Source of the DNA: Barthelona sp. PCE
Lineage: Eukaryota; Metamonada: BaSk clade
Assembly (NCBI GenBank): GCA_040285745.1
Contig: JAUFOR010000008.1
Location: forward strand, 1,116,001-1,180,000
Reading direction: 5' to 3'
Length of the DNA: 64,000 nucleotides
The translations under genes and the position numbers were made by a program. Of this stretch, positions 29,343 to 39,301 are shown piece by piece. Each line of letters opens with the position of its first letter. The stretch's first letter is position 1. The notes under the pieces were generated by a model. The model was given only the letters and a program-made list of their open reading frames with translations, did not search any database and was not told the DNA's origin.

Positions 29343-29369
29343 TTGTTTACAAATGTAAAATTTTAAATT

Positions 29370-31913
29370 TCAGAAGATTTCTGCAAGCGGATCGTTTGCT
29401 GTATCAGCATTGTGGATCAGATCAATGACACCCTGCATACGCTGAAGTGCTGTTGCAGTTGTTTCTGTACTGGCGTTGATGTTACGTTGCAGAGTTCTCA
29501 AAGCATTTGAAAAAGTTGTACGACTCATTCGTATCACGCGATCATGGAATCGAAGGAGGCGCTGTACCCACATCAAAATAAACTCAATGTGCTTGGAGTT
29601 TTCCGCCAATTCTTCCCCAAGGAAGTCAAAAAGATTAGACAATTGTGAAGGCCAAAAGCTGCGAACAACAAGGTCCACATCCTCCTGCGGTACAGCGTAG
29701 AAACAGTGCTGCTGCATGGACTTGTCCCCTAGTTTGAGGGCGCCAACCAGAGCCTTTGTGAATTGCCCATCAGCAAGATAAGTCTTGACGCTATCTGGTG
29801 TTATCTCTAGATCAAGCTCATACAGATCGCTGAGGATACCCTGGTTCTTTGAGAAGACGTAACTGCCAAGAATGGAATTTGCAACGAAGTAATTCCCAGC
29901 GGGTGAGAAAACTACAGATTTGGTTTGGAAGGACAACTTTGTCGTGCGTTCGCCTAGTAACGGATTAACTTTCACACCAGGGAGAGATTTGGCACGGGCT
30001 TTACGTTCATCAGCAGAGAGTTCTTTCCAGTCAAAGTCTACTTCAGCACCAGCCTCTGTCATCTTCCTTGAATCGAGCATCTCCAGGATACCACTGATAT
30101 CCCTGTGCTCACAGAGGCTCTCTCTGTTGATCAACACACCAGTATCAACGCTGTACAAACAGAGATATTTGGAGTTGCCGCCTGCGACAAGGAACTCACC
30201 GCAGTTACTGAAACTCACACATGAGAAGTACTTATCGTGTCTCTGGTTGCGTGCCGTCTGGAAGCCATCGTTCAGACGACCACCCTTACAGTCGGCGCGC
30301 GCATCAATTGTGCGGATATGGTCTCCGTCGCATGACCAAATTTGAATCTCACCGTTAAGCGAAACTGTGCACAGTCTACGACCATCTGGGTGCCAGGATA
30401 GGTCAAGGACGTCGCTTCCAATCTGTAAAATGGATGGGGCGCCCTCAATTGCGAATATATCGGTGACACGTACGTTTCCGTCCCATGATCCAGAAGCAAG
30501 CAGAGTGTGTTCGGACGTGGGAGGGGCAAACGCTACGCATGAAATCGGAGCTTCGTGGCCGGCAACAACATCAAGCTGCTTTGAATCGCGCATGGAGAAG
30601 AGATAGACCTTACCCTCTGTGTAAGATCCTGCGGCGACAATCTCGCCACTCGGGTCAACACCAACGCAACTTAGCTGGGCGCTATCATGGGTCACCATTG
30701 TTCTGAAATTACGCAGGCGCACCATGTCGAAACACCTTACAGAACCGTCCAGAGAACATGAAACAACAGCCGCATCGTTGGGCAGGAACTTTAAACCAGT
30801 AACTGGCGCTGTGTGTGTTGAAAACGTCGCGAAAGGGTATCCTGTGACCATCGACCAGACCTTTATCTTTCCGTCGCTGCCTGCAGTGGCTAACAACGAG
30901 TCATCACTTGAGAAAGCGCCGACATCAACACCATATAAGTGACCTTGCTGTTTAAGGACGTATGTCTCTGCCTGCCACTCCCAAACGACGAGCTGTCCGA
31001 GGGAGGCAATGCCGAGAGCAATCCATGCACCCTGATGATCCACAGCAAGAGCGTCTACAGTACTACGTGAAACCGATAATGTCTGTAGCGCAACAAACGT
31101 ACCGGTTTCGTACATACCGATGGCACCGTTGGCGAAACCGCACGCGAGGAAACTTCTATCAGCAGGCATGTCACAACAACGAACAGGCTGCCTCATTTCC
31201 AAGATTGTTTTCTTTTGCAGCTTCCATTCATCTTCCTCAAAGTGCCACTCTATAACTGCGGCACCCCTGTCAACAGAGACGATACGGGAAGGGTTAACAG
31301 TGTCTTCAACAAAGAAGACATTGACGATCTCATCCCTGTGAGCAGAGAATCCGCATTTGTAAGTCGCAGCCTCCTCGTCGTAGAGGTGGACGGGGGTTAT
31401 GCTGACAGTACTGTCCTCACTCCCACTTAGAATAAATCGACTATCGTGAGAAAATTTGAGACAAGTAACAACACCATGGTGCACCACAATGGTTCGCAGA
31501 AGTCTGAAGGGTGTGTACTGCCTCTGCCACCCAGGGAAAGCGTACAGCTTGATGAGCTTATCAACTGCTGCACAAATATACTGTCCACAAGGGGAGAAGC
31601 AAATATCTCCGACTTTCTCTTTGAAATGGAAGGTATGGACGATGCTTCGTGTTGCCATGCTGATGATCTGGCACCCACCACTTGTGTCCACTGCAGCAAT
31701 CATTGAATCGTTGGGGGAGAAACGAAGAAAATCTAGATCAGTGCGTGCTTCGATCGGGAAGACAAAACTCTTGTGCTTAAGGAGATCGACGCAGAAAATA
31801 CGATTGCTCACAGGAACAATGATTGTATTTCCAGAGTGGTTGAAGGCGATGTTTGCATTTTTGTTATCAAATACTGGCCCAATGAGGTTTTCAATCTGGT
31901 ACCCAAAGTTCAT
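29370..31913 (-). CDS. PWP2: PWP2/UTP1, U3 snoRNP WD40 protein
   Basis: The protein has 847 residues. The N-terminus FGYQIENLIGPVF and the ILSGSEDSTVSI repeat match PWP2. Tandem WD40 repeats (about 10-600) form two propellers (KIKVWSMVTG, SWDGNVRVTD and IQIWSCDGDHI are clear units). A C-terminal Utp12-like helical domain (about 690-790; VVRSFWPSQLSNLFDFLGEEL) mediates UTP-B contacts. PWP2 acts in the nucleolus in the UTP-B complex of the small-subunit processome, needed for 18S rRNA processing. The length is slightly below the yeast and human proteins (about 920). The start is the ATG at 31913. It lies beside the eL15 gene, another ribosome-related gene, on the other strand. Confidence 0.92.
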   Translation of the reverse strand: MNFGYQIENLIGPVFDNKNANIAFNHSGNTIIVPVSNRIFCVDLLKHKSFVFPIEARTDLDFLRFSPNDSMIAAVDTSGGCQIISMATRSIVHTFHFKEKVGDICFSPCGQYICAAVDKLIKLYAFPGWQRQYTPFRLLRTIVVHHGVVTCLKFSHDSRFILSGSEDSTVSITPVHLYDEEAATYKCGFSAHRDEIVNVFFVEDTVNPSRIVSVDRGAAVIEWHFEEDEWKLQKKTILEMRQPVRCCDMPADRSFLACGFANGAIGMYETGTFVALQTLSVSRSTVDALAVDHQGAWIALGIASLGQLVVWEWQAETYVLKQQGHLYGVDVGAFSSDDSLLATAGSDGKIKVWSMVTGYPFATFSTHTAPVTGLKFLPNDAAVVSCSLDGSVRCFDMVRLRNFRTMVTHDSAQLSCVGVDPSGEIVAAGSYTEGKVYLFSMRDSKQLDVVAGHEAPISCVAFAPPTSEHTLLASGSWDGNVRVTDIFAIEGAPSILQIGSDVLDLSWHPDGRRLCTVSLNGEIQIWSCDGDHIRTIDARADCKGGRLNDGFQTARNQRHDKYFSCVSFSNCGEFLVAGGNSKYLCLYSVDTGVLINRESLCEHRDISGILEMLDSRKMTEAGAEVDFDWKELSADERKARAKSLPGVKVNPLLGERTTKLSFQTKSVVFSPAGNYFVANSILGSYVFSKNQGILSDLYELDLEITPDSVKTYLADGQFTKALVGALKLGDKSMQQHCFYAVPQEDVDLVVRSFWPSQLSNLFDFLGEELAENSKHIEFILMWVQRLLRFHDRVIRMSRTTFSNALRTLQRNINASTETTATALQRMQGVIDLIHNADTANDPLAEIF

Positions 31914-32371
31914 GTGATATGTGTATGTGTTAGAATCAAATGAATATGTGTAAAAGGGGGAAGAATAGGGACTTCATTGATTATATTCTTTTTCCTTTCA
32001 CTTCAACTAATGTGCTGAACGACGTAGCTAATTGACAGAATATAATCCCACAAAACGGTTGCTATGATCTCTTTGAAAGCTGAACTGTATCATATTTAAA
32101 TTTCGTGTTGCTTTTATCAGATAAACAATTTTTATGTCATAAAATGTGGGAGATATAGTATATTAAATCCATTAAAGTCGTATTAATATATGACCAGTGA
32201 TATGTGATATAATTTTGTTTTTTCTCTACAATTATATTCATATTGCACAGATAAAGTATCAGAAATGGTATACAGATTGCCAATAAGAGATCTCCAGTGA
32301 GTAAATATGTCATAAGTCTATAAAGCATCTCCTTCTTCGAAGTTCTCCTTTAACACTTGATTTTTTAAGAA
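31914..32371. other. Divergent intergenic region, PWP2 and eL15
   Basis: 458 bp, very AT-rich, between two divergent ribosome-related genes, so both promoters must lie here. A short pyrimidine tract (TTTTTCCTTTCACTTC, about 31989-32004) is present. I see no coding frame or RNA gene. Confidence 0.5.
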
Positions 32372-32992
32372 ATGGGTTCTTATAAGTATCTTTCCGAGCT
32401 CTGGCGCAAGCGTCAGACCGCCGCCAACCGCTTTATCACACGTATTCGTAACTTCGTTTACCGTCAAAGCCCTACCGTTGCCCGTGTCACCCAGCCTACT
32501 CGTCCTGATAAGGCTGCTCGCTTGGGTTTCAAGAAGCGTCAGGGTTACGTCGTCATCAGAGTTCGTGTTCGTCGTGGTAACTTCCAGCGTTTCGGCGCCA
32601 AGCAAAAGCACCATATTGTTCACGGTAAGCCCGTTAACCAGGGTGTCATTGGTCTCAAGAACGCTCGTTCTGCCAGAGCTATCTGTGAGATGAGAGCTGG
32701 TAAGCGTTTCACTAACCTCCGTGTTTTGAACTCTTACTACCTCAGCGCTGATGCCGTCTTCAAGTACTACGAGGTAATTATGGTTGATCCCAGCCACTCT
32801 GCTATCCGTAACGATCCCAAGATCAACTGGATTTGCAACGCTGCTCACACACGTAGAGAGTGCCGTGGTCTCACCGCCGCTGGTAAGGAGCACCGTGGTC
32901 TCGGTAAGGGTCACCGCTTCACCAAGTCTACTCCTTCCCGTCGTGCTTTCTGGAAGAGAACCAACACCACTCACTTCAAGCGTTACCGTTAA
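32372..32992 (+). CDS. RPL15: 60S ribosomal protein L15 (eL15)
   Basis: The 206 residues match eL15 throughout: MGSYKYLSELWRKRQ, ARVTQPTRPDKAARLGFKKR, GYVVIRVRVRRG, LRVLNSYYLSADAVFKYYEV, RGLTAAGKEHRGLGKGH, with the family's KRYR ending. It binds 28S/5.8S rRNA in the large subunit. Length is as usual (about 204). An insertion of two or three residues in the QRFGAKQKHH region replaces the usual KRPVPKG. Codon use is highly biased, as expected for an abundant protein. No intron interrupts it, although eL15 genes are often spliced in intron-rich organisms. Confidence 0.97.
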   Translation: MGSYKYLSELWRKRQTAANRFITRIRNFVYRQSPTVARVTQPTRPDKAARLGFKKRQGYVVIRVRVRRGNFQRFGAKQKHHIVHGKPVNQGVIGLKNARSARAICEMRAGKRFTNLRVLNSYYLSADAVFKYYEVIMVDPSHSAIRNDPKINWICNAAHTRRECRGLTAAGKEHRGLGKGHRFTKSTPSRRAFWKRTNTTHFKRYR

Positions 32993-33067
32993 GCGGTTTA
33001 GCTACTGGGTAATGATATCATTTCCTTTTTTCTGTCAGTAAACCTGTTTTTGAGAATTTAATTTTTA

Positions 33068-35284
33068 CTATTCCTGAGCTGCAAACTCAAGTGCATTTGC
33101 CAGACGCTTAATGAAGTCCACATTGTACGAGTAATCATCTGCATCTATGTGCTGTAGCGCATTCAGGATCTCCATGGGTAGCTTCTTACATTCGACCGTG
33201 AATAAACAGTAATTGAATCGAGTTAACGGTAATCTATTGGCCGGGGACAAAGTAATGCACCCGTCCTTGTGCAATATGTTCATTTCCCTTAACACATCTG
33301 TAGGACTAACGAAAAAAAAGTTTTGGAAAGTTCGAATGTACTCCTCTAATGAAATCGTGCTTGTTTCTTTGTTTGAGCACTTTATAACAGCGTGAACGAG
33401 GGCGTTGAGGCGCAGCACAGGCATCACACGGATTGTATGCGCAAATGGATCAAGGAGTAGTGAAGCCTTCATGTTTGAAATATCGTGATGACTGAGTGTT
33501 TTATCGCACTTCCATTCTTTAAGCACGAGCTCCATCGCCCACAGCATCATGCGCGCGTCTCCGCTGAGGAAGCTAACCATGTTAACCATGAGAACTGTTC
33601 CGTCCATTCCCATAGGCTGAATAAAATAATCCCCCAGATACTGCATATGAGTCTCCAATTTAGCTTCCCTCAGCACGTTGGAAAACAGTCGGAGGCATAG
33701 GTCGTTCGCTTGCTGGATCTTATGTGCTATGATCATGTGCAAATCATTGCTGTGATACGCTGTGAATCGTATGGGCTTAACAGCAGCTCTGGATTCAGTC
33801 CTCGCCATCTGATTTTCGAAATCCAGGGTGTTAGCGATGCCAATGATGCTCAGCCATGGGATAGAACTCGCCCAATCAAAAATACGGTCAACAATGGCGT
33901 TTCTCTTTGTGCTCAGAAAATCAATCTCATCAAGAATGAAGAGCAGTGGTTTGCGTCTTCGGTTTTCCGGGTCCTGGAAGTATGTCTCCAGCTTGCGGCA
34001 TGCAGTGCTGACGGCGTACTTTCGATCAAAAACAGACTGGCACATCTCCGAGTATAGAGATTTGGGGTTGGTCAGTGCAAAGCAGTTGATGTAACGCACA
34101 TGAGGGTAACCCTCCGTGCACTGCCTTACCGAATGCGTCTTACCCGTTCCAGGAAGGCCCGTGATGCAAAGAACGTCAACACTCGTTGTGCAGCTCATTT
34201 TGACAAATCTTTCGATTTGATCAAGCTCCTCGTTTCTTCCCACAATCCTTCCGTGTGAATTCAAGGAGAACATATCGAGCATCGCCCGCTTGTAAACATG
34301 GTTGATTTTCTCCTTTAAATCAGTATCAATGGTGTCAAATTTACCTTCCGCGCATTTGCGCGCAATCAGTTTACGTAGACGGAAGCAGTCTGTCGACAGG
34401 TCCTCCTCGTACAGCTTGCTCTCCGTGACTGCGCGGCGGTAGACCGGAATTACCCCACGATCTGATGAGAAATCCAGTTGTGTGTTCTCAACCACACTCT
34501 TTTTCACATCCTTCAAGACTTCAGTCTTCCTATGTCGTTCCATGGCTATGGCGTTGTGTAGGTCGTCCATCTGAGTTACACGTGGCTGGGACAGTACGTC
34601 CTCCACAGTTAAATACTGTTTGTTTCTTTTCTTCTTCTTCTCTACTACTGGTGGAGCAATTGCTTTAAAACTATCTTCAAACATATTTTGGTATATGTTC
34701 AACATCTTACTGTTTGTTCCTTTCAATTCTGAAGCAAGTCTTTTGCGATCATCCTCTTTCTCCATCAACATTAAATCATATTTATGTGTGTGATTTGCTC
34801 TAGTAACCGGTTCAAATAGAAAATAATCACATGTGTAAGGGATTAAAAGTTCTTCATCAGTGTCATTTTCGCGAGCATAAACACGACTTAGAGCAAAAAT
34901 ATTTTCCAAGTGTGAATAAACAAATTTTTTTGTTATTTGAGGGCATAATTTCTTCATAACACGGAAGTAAAGATTCTTACGGATCATGATAGAACTCACT
35001 GATGGGAAGCATAAAATGATTGATCTGAAAAGATTGTGCAAACCAGGTGTTACAACTAATGGTAAACCACCTACATCCAATGTGCCTTCATCAACACTAT
35101 ATTCGAAGTCAAAGTGCTCCTCTGGTATATCTTCCTCAAGAACACCTGCGTCAATAGCAAGATTAACAGCAATAATTTCTTCGCTTGGTTCAGGGAGAAG
35201 CACTTCTCCAATTTCCTCGCCCATTTTCTTTATGTCGAAATCTTTCAACGTCTCTGGAGGACTGAATAGTTCTGTATCTGACAT
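33068..35284 (-). CDS. ORC1/CDC6-type AAA+ ATPase of the replication origin complex
   Basis: The protein has 738 residues. The AAA+ domain has Walker A GLPGTGKT (K382), Walker B LFILDEID (D452, E453) and the ORC1/CDC6 context (INCFALTNPKSLYSEM; FDWASSIPWLSIIGIANTLDF). C-terminal helices and a winged-helix region (about 600-738) should bind DNA. The N-terminal 340 residues are acidic then basic (KKKKRNK near 215) and show no clear BAH domain. It loads the MCM helicase at replication origins. ORC1 and CDC6 cannot be separated here; the long N-terminus favours ORC1. The start is ATG 35284; a pyrimidine-rich leader (TTCACACCCTCTCC) precedes it. Confidence 0.85.
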   Translation of the reverse strand: MSDTELFSPPETLKDFDIKKMGEEIGEVLLPEPSEEIIAVNLAIDAGVLEEDIPEEHFDFEYSVDEGTLDVGGLPLVVTPGLHNLFRSIILCFPSVSSIMIRKNLYFRVMKKLCPQITKKFVYSHLENIFALSRVYARENDTDEELLIPYTCDYFLFEPVTRANHTHKYDLMLMEKEDDRKRLASELKGTNSKMLNIYQNMFEDSFKAIAPPVVEKKKKRNKQYLTVEDVLSQPRVTQMDDLHNAIAMERHRKTEVLKDVKKSVVENTQLDFSSDRGVIPVYRRAVTESKLYEEDLSTDCFRLRKLIARKCAEGKFDTIDTDLKEKINHVYKRAMLDMFSLNSHGRIVGRNEELDQIERFVKMSCTTSVDVLCITGLPGTGKTHSVRQCTEGYPHVRYINCFALTNPKSLYSEMCQSVFDRKYAVSTACRKLETYFQDPENRRRKPLLFILDEIDFLSTKRNAIVDRIFDWASSIPWLSIIGIANTLDFENQMARTESRAAVKPIRFTAYHSNDLHMIIAHKIQQANDLCLRLFSNVLREAKLETHMQYLGDYFIQPMGMDGTVLMVNMVSFLSGDARMMLWAMELVLKEWKCDKTLSHHDISNMKASLLLDPFAHTIRVMPVLRLNALVHAVIKCSNKETSTISLEEYIRTFQNFFFVSPTDVLREMNILHKDGCITLSPANRLPLTRFNYCLFTVECKKLPMEILNALQHIDADDYSYNVDFIKRLANALEFAAQE

Positions 35285-36140
35285 TTAAAACATTTTTTCT
35301 TTGTGGAGAGGGTGTGAAATGAATTAACAAGATTTTTACACCTCAGCTGCTGAGTTGGACTGATTTAGAGCTTGTTTGATTCATATTTGAGTGGATTAAT
35401 AATATCATTATCGATAAAGAAAGTAAATCTGGATTGGATTAGCTTTTTGGCAGAGCAGTTTGTTGAAATTTAGCGTGAATATGTACTTTCCCATTGCTTA
35501 CAAAGTTCGTATCTTTATGTTTAAGAATAAAGAAGTTTCTTTCTGCAGGTAAGCAAAATTGCACTTCAGGTATATTGCATTGTTCAAGAGTACTGTAGAA
35601 ATGAACTTAATAGTGGATATTATATGTATGCAACGCTTACATAATGATACAAGTAATAAAGTAAATAACAACGCATGCTTCACCATTGTCCAGTATTATA
35701 ACATTTACACTTACATTACAATGTACACCATTTCCGCATATTAATTAAAACAGTCGGTTGGATTATTATGAATAAAAAAAAATCTAACATCAGTTAAACG
35801 AGTATAATCACAGTACCTAGCGATAGATACTAAGAGACTCAAGTCAAAGCATCATGTTCTCAAGCACGAATGCTTGAAAAAATTTTTTAAAGATTTTACA
35901 GGATAAGCTATTCCGCGGTATTTTCGGAATACCTTCCTGCACACAGAACACCCACGAAACGTGCATTCGTGGATACTATATTCCACATTTAAATCGTTGT
36001 ACAGAAAAAGCGATTTGTGATGTATTGCGAAGTTAATACATGTTTCGTATCATGAATCAGTGCCTTACAGGCACTTCCACCACAACACCCACAATAGAAT
36101 GTGTGATTGAATGCATTTGTAATTTTATCCATTTCATTGC
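35285..36140. other. Long divergent intergenic region with hairpins
   Basis: 856 bp between divergent ORC1-like and kinesin genes, one of the longest gaps in the window. The left part is AT-rich and featureless. The part next to the kinesin gene (35861-36075) carries four hairpins, described separately. No coding frame is credible. Confidence 0.55.
35861..36075. repeat. Cluster of four short hairpins
   Basis: Perfect inverted repeats: CAAGCA-CGAA-TGCTTG (35861-35876); GGTATT-TTCGG-AATACC (35917-35933); AAATCG (35991-35996) with CGATTT (36011-36016); and AGTGCCT-TAC-AGGCACT (36059-36075). A longer-range pair CACGAATGC (35865-35873) with GCATTCGTG (35963-35971) overlaps the first. Together they could fold a structured RNA just upstream of the kinesin gene, or form regulatory hairpins. 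Confidence 0.45.
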
Positions 36141-38444
36141 ATGGAAGGGCGCGCATTGAGTTTCGATCAGCCAGTGCAGGTCGCAATACGCTTAAGACCA
36201 CTCGAAGAGGGGCAGCATAGTCTGGCAAACAACGTTGATTCAAATTCTGTTTCGCTTGAGGATGATACCTCAGGTTTAGTCCGTGTCATGAAGTTTGACA
36301 AGGTCTTTGGTGGGCCAAGCACACAGGAAGAGGTTTTTGAGATATATGGTCGACCCACGGTTAACCGTTTTCTTGATGGTTTTAATTCGAGCGTTTTTTG
36401 CTATGGTCAGACTGGTTCAGGAAAAACGTATACAATATTTGGTGACAAGCCTGAAAACAAAGGTTTAGTACCGCGTTGTTTGGAGTTTTTGTTTGAAGAA
36501 ATTGCTCTTCGCTCAAATTTTGGTGATACATCCATTTATATTCAGTTTATTGAGCTATACAATGACAATATCATCGATCTTCTGAAGGGTTTTGATGTTG
36601 AAAACTTTAAAAGTGTGCAAATCATTAACAGAATGTCATATTTGAATGACAGTTTACGACACAAGTTAGGTAATGTTTTTGATATTGAAGACACGCTAAA
36701 TACTGTCATTTTTGATAGGAAACTAAATAGATCAGTGGAAATTCCAGATATGTATACAATGGCTAGTGGAAATCAAATATCAGAGCACAAATCAGCAAAT
36801 GATGGTATTCTAAGGTCTTCTAAGGACGGTAGAGTGTATGTAGAGGGCTGTGACGCAGTATTAGTGCGCTGTTTGAGTGATATTACTGATTTATTAATGT
36901 ACGGCATTTCAAAAAGGGAAACACACCCTACATCACGAAACATGATTTCTTCACGTAGTCACGCAGTACTCAACATCTTTCTGTCGCAAAAGCCAACAGC
37001 AGGCACAACCAAGGTATCACAGCTGTCGTTTGTGGATCTTGCAGGTAGTGAACGCTTGAACCCCAACGAGAAACAAGATAAAGAACGACTTTTCGAGAGC
37101 AAAAATATTAATTCAACACTGTCCGCCCTGGGTCAGTGCGTATCTGCTCTGCGGAATGGAAGGCCACATGTACCTTTTCGTGATGCAAAACTGACTCGGC
37201 TGCTTTCTAATGTTTTGAGTGGAAACTGCATTACAACTTTGATTGCGACGTTAAACCCACTGAAAGCGCATCATCAGGAGTGTTTGAGTACGCTACACTT
37301 TGCACAGGGTGCAGGATCTTTGCATAACACCCCCCATGTTAATTTCCGAGACGTTGAGCCTGATGACTATGAGAAGAAGCTTGAGGATCTAATGAAAGAA
37401 AATGCAATGTTAAGAAAAGAGAACGAAGAGCTGGAAGCAGTTGTTGAGCAACAGTCAAAGCAGGTTCAACAAAGAATTGAAGCTCGTCAACCATCCCAAC
37501 TATCGCATTACTCATCTTTTACAGGAGAGCAGTCTATTTCTAGACAATCATCTGCGGAAGGCGCTACACTTCAGATACCGAGAACGATGTCACGTGGGAA
37601 GCTTGGTAAACAGACATCGATGGCGTCTATCAAGAACGAAGGTCGGAAAAGGCGAGAAGGAATAATGGAAACACGCATACAAAAGCTTGAGGAAGAGCTT
37701 CAGAGACGCGAAAGAATGATTCAGGATCTTGTTAACGAGAAACATACTCAGCAACGTAGTTTCCAAGCAAAGATAAACTCATTAAAATTGGAGTTGAAGC
37801 AAGCTGAAGGATCTATTTCAAAACAAAAATTATCTACATCCCGTCTTTTAAGTGAGAGTAACGCAAGCTTTAAGGAGCAGCTGACAAAGATGATTGATCG
37901 AAACAGTTTGCTTTTAACAAAGAATGAAGAGACTGTCAAGAGTAGATTAAGTTTGGGTAGTCTTTCTAGACCTCAGACATCACGTTCAGTGCTCAGTATG
38001 AGCAGCAGACTCGGTAATATCACATACAGGAGACCAATGACAGCCACAACAGAGTTGAGTAGTGGAAGTGATTTGTTTAATTGGGATATTGATGACTGGG
38101 ACCTACCGCAATCATTTTTTGACGAATATGAAGATGATTTGTACTTGTTGTCTGAGAACCAACGTATTTTAATTAGTTCAATTATTGGACAAGTCAAGAG
38201 AAGTCATGATGTCGAGTTAGAAAAGTATAAGAAATGGATTAAGGTACAGAAATTACAGTTAGTTAATGCAGAGAGAAGCTTTGATGATTTTAAGGAAAAA
38301 CAAAGGAATAAGTATGTTAAGCTAGAGAAGAGAAGTAATTACTTTTTGGAATATATCAGAAGAACGAAGAAAATTTTGAATAACAGTGCGGTAGGTCATC
38401 GTATTTTGGTTGAAGATTTTCCCGCATTCATGCCCCCGAAATAG
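36141..38444 (+). CDS. Kinesin motor protein, N-terminal motor
   Basis: The protein has 767 residues. The motor domain (about 8-400) starts almost at the N-terminus: P-loop GQTGSGKT (K95), switch I ISSRSH, switch II DLAGSE, and the RDAKLTRLLSNVLSG and TTLIATLNP motifs. Between NIIDLL (about 145) and YVEG (about 233) the motor carries an insertion of roughly 70 residues. A coiled coil follows (about 420-450), then a basic Ser-rich linker, more coiled coil (510-600) and a tail. An N-terminal motor suggests plus-end movement along microtubules. I cannot assign the kinesin family. The start is the first ATG. AATAAA lies about 15 nt after the stop. Confidence 0.93.
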   Translation: MEGRALSFDQPVQVAIRLRPLEEGQHSLANNVDSNSVSLEDDTSGLVRVMKFDKVFGGPSTQEEVFEIYGRPTVNRFLDGFNSSVFCYGQTGSGKTYTIFGDKPENKGLVPRCLEFLFEEIALRSNFGDTSIYIQFIELYNDNIIDLLKGFDVENFKSVQIINRMSYLNDSLRHKLGNVFDIEDTLNTVIFDRKLNRSVEIPDMYTMASGNQISEHKSANDGILRSSKDGRVYVEGCDAVLVRCLSDITDLLMYGISKRETHPTSRNMISSRSHAVLNIFLSQKPTAGTTKVSQLSFVDLAGSERLNPNEKQDKERLFESKNINSTLSALGQCVSALRNGRPHVPFRDAKLTRLLSNVLSGNCITTLIATLNPLKAHHQECLSTLHFAQGAGSLHNTPHVNFRDVEPDDYEKKLEDLMKENAMLRKENEELEAVVEQQSKQVQQRIEARQPSQLSHYSSFTGEQSISRQSSAEGATLQIPRTMSRGKLGKQTSMASIKNEGRKRREGIMETRIQKLEEELQRRERMIQDLVNEKHTQQRSFQAKINSLKLELKQAEGSISKQKLSTSRLLSESNASFKEQLTKMIDRNSLLLTKNEETVKSRLSLGSLSRPQTSRSVLSMSSRLGNITYRRPMTATTELSSGSDLFNWDIDDWDLPQSFFDEYEDDLYLLSENQRILISSIIGQVKRSHDVELEKYKKWIKVQKLQLVNAERSFDDFKEKQRNKYVKLEKRSNYFLEYIRRTKKILNNSAVGHRILVEDFPAFMPPK

Positions 38445-38525
38445 ATTGTGATATTTTAATAAATCAAACAGAACTCAACTAATTGAATTCAAGGATAATT
38501 TCCAGAGTCCTTCTTTACAATTGAA

Positions 38526-39128
38526 TTAGTTAGGCCAGTTCTTTGCTAAGGTGAATTTATATTCAAACATAGGCCATTCGCGTTCATCATCGCAAGCGAA
38601 ACGACATCTGGCAGTGTATGTACCACGTGCCATGAAACCGCTTGGAAAAACTTGATACTTGCGAGGGAAAGTGGTATCATGAACACCAAACGGGAAAGAA
38701 CCAATATTGAAGTCGGACTTGTTCACGCGGACACCAAGACGGTAAGCTGCATTGACCATACAAAGGCCAACAACAACAACTTCGTTTTCAATTTCTATCT
38801 TGGCCTGGAACTTAAATCTTGCCCCTTCCTTGATGATGATTGGCTCGTTTTTATAACGTTCCAAGCATTCAGGATCTGTTAAATCGAATACGTAAGGTTC
38901 ATGGTTTTTAAACAGTAATTTGAACTCTACAATCCTTGTCTGTGTGATATTACAGTCGGCCTTAGCACCGGCGCGCTCCAACAGGTTTGCCTTCCATGTA
39001 TTAAGCGTGGAATCATCCTTGTCTGCATCCATAACCTCGGAAAGACTTGCATCTAAGTTTCCTTTGTATTGATCTTCACGTACAAGATCGGGGTCGATTT
39101 CTGCTTTGTTTGGATTTTGTTCACTCAT
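38526..39128 (-). CDS. Rho GDP-dissociation inhibitor (RhoGDI)
   Basis: The protein has 200 residues, the usual length (about 200). An acidic, partly disordered regulatory arm (1-65) is followed by the immunoglobulin-like domain that binds the prenyl group of Rho GTPases (KEGARFKFQAKIEIENEVVVVGL, VHDTTFPRKYQVFPSGFMARGTYTARCRF, EWPMFEYKFTLAKNW). It extracts Rho/Rac from membranes and keeps them inactive in the cytosol. The C-terminal W-region (KNW) is conserved. The gene is transcribed divergently from the SUKH gene, with 173 bp between start codons. Confidence 0.95.
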   Translation of the reverse strand: MSEQNPNKAEIDPDLVREDQYKGNLDASLSEVMDADKDDSTLNTWKANLLERAGAKADCNITQTRIVEFKLLFKNHEPYVFDLTDPECLERYKNEPIIIKEGARFKFQAKIEIENEVVVVGLCMVNAAYRLGVRVNKSDFNIGSFPFGVHDTTFPRKYQVFPSGFMARGTYTARCRFACDDEREWPMFEYKFTLAKNWPN

Positions 39129-39301
39129 TTAGGAATGGGTAGAAAAAATTATAACACTGTTCCTCAAAGATTTCTGGGATCCCTATCACCCATGTGGGTA
39201 TTTTATAACGTTTGATTCTCCATAGAAGGGTTTAAACATGTTAGTCTGTTGTACAAGCTTTTAAAACCCTTTCTCTGTTCATTTTATCAGTATCCTTTAA
39301 A

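Noticed and set aside
32318-32974. 218-codon reverse frame opposite the eL15 gene
   Set aside because: It is a low-complexity Thr/Ser/Leu-rich shadow produced by the strong codon bias of the ribosomal protein gene; it has no family resemblance.
35530-35555. Acceptor-like TTTCTTTCTGCAG followed at once by GTAAGC
   Set aside because: No coding frame lies on either side and the site is far from any start codon.
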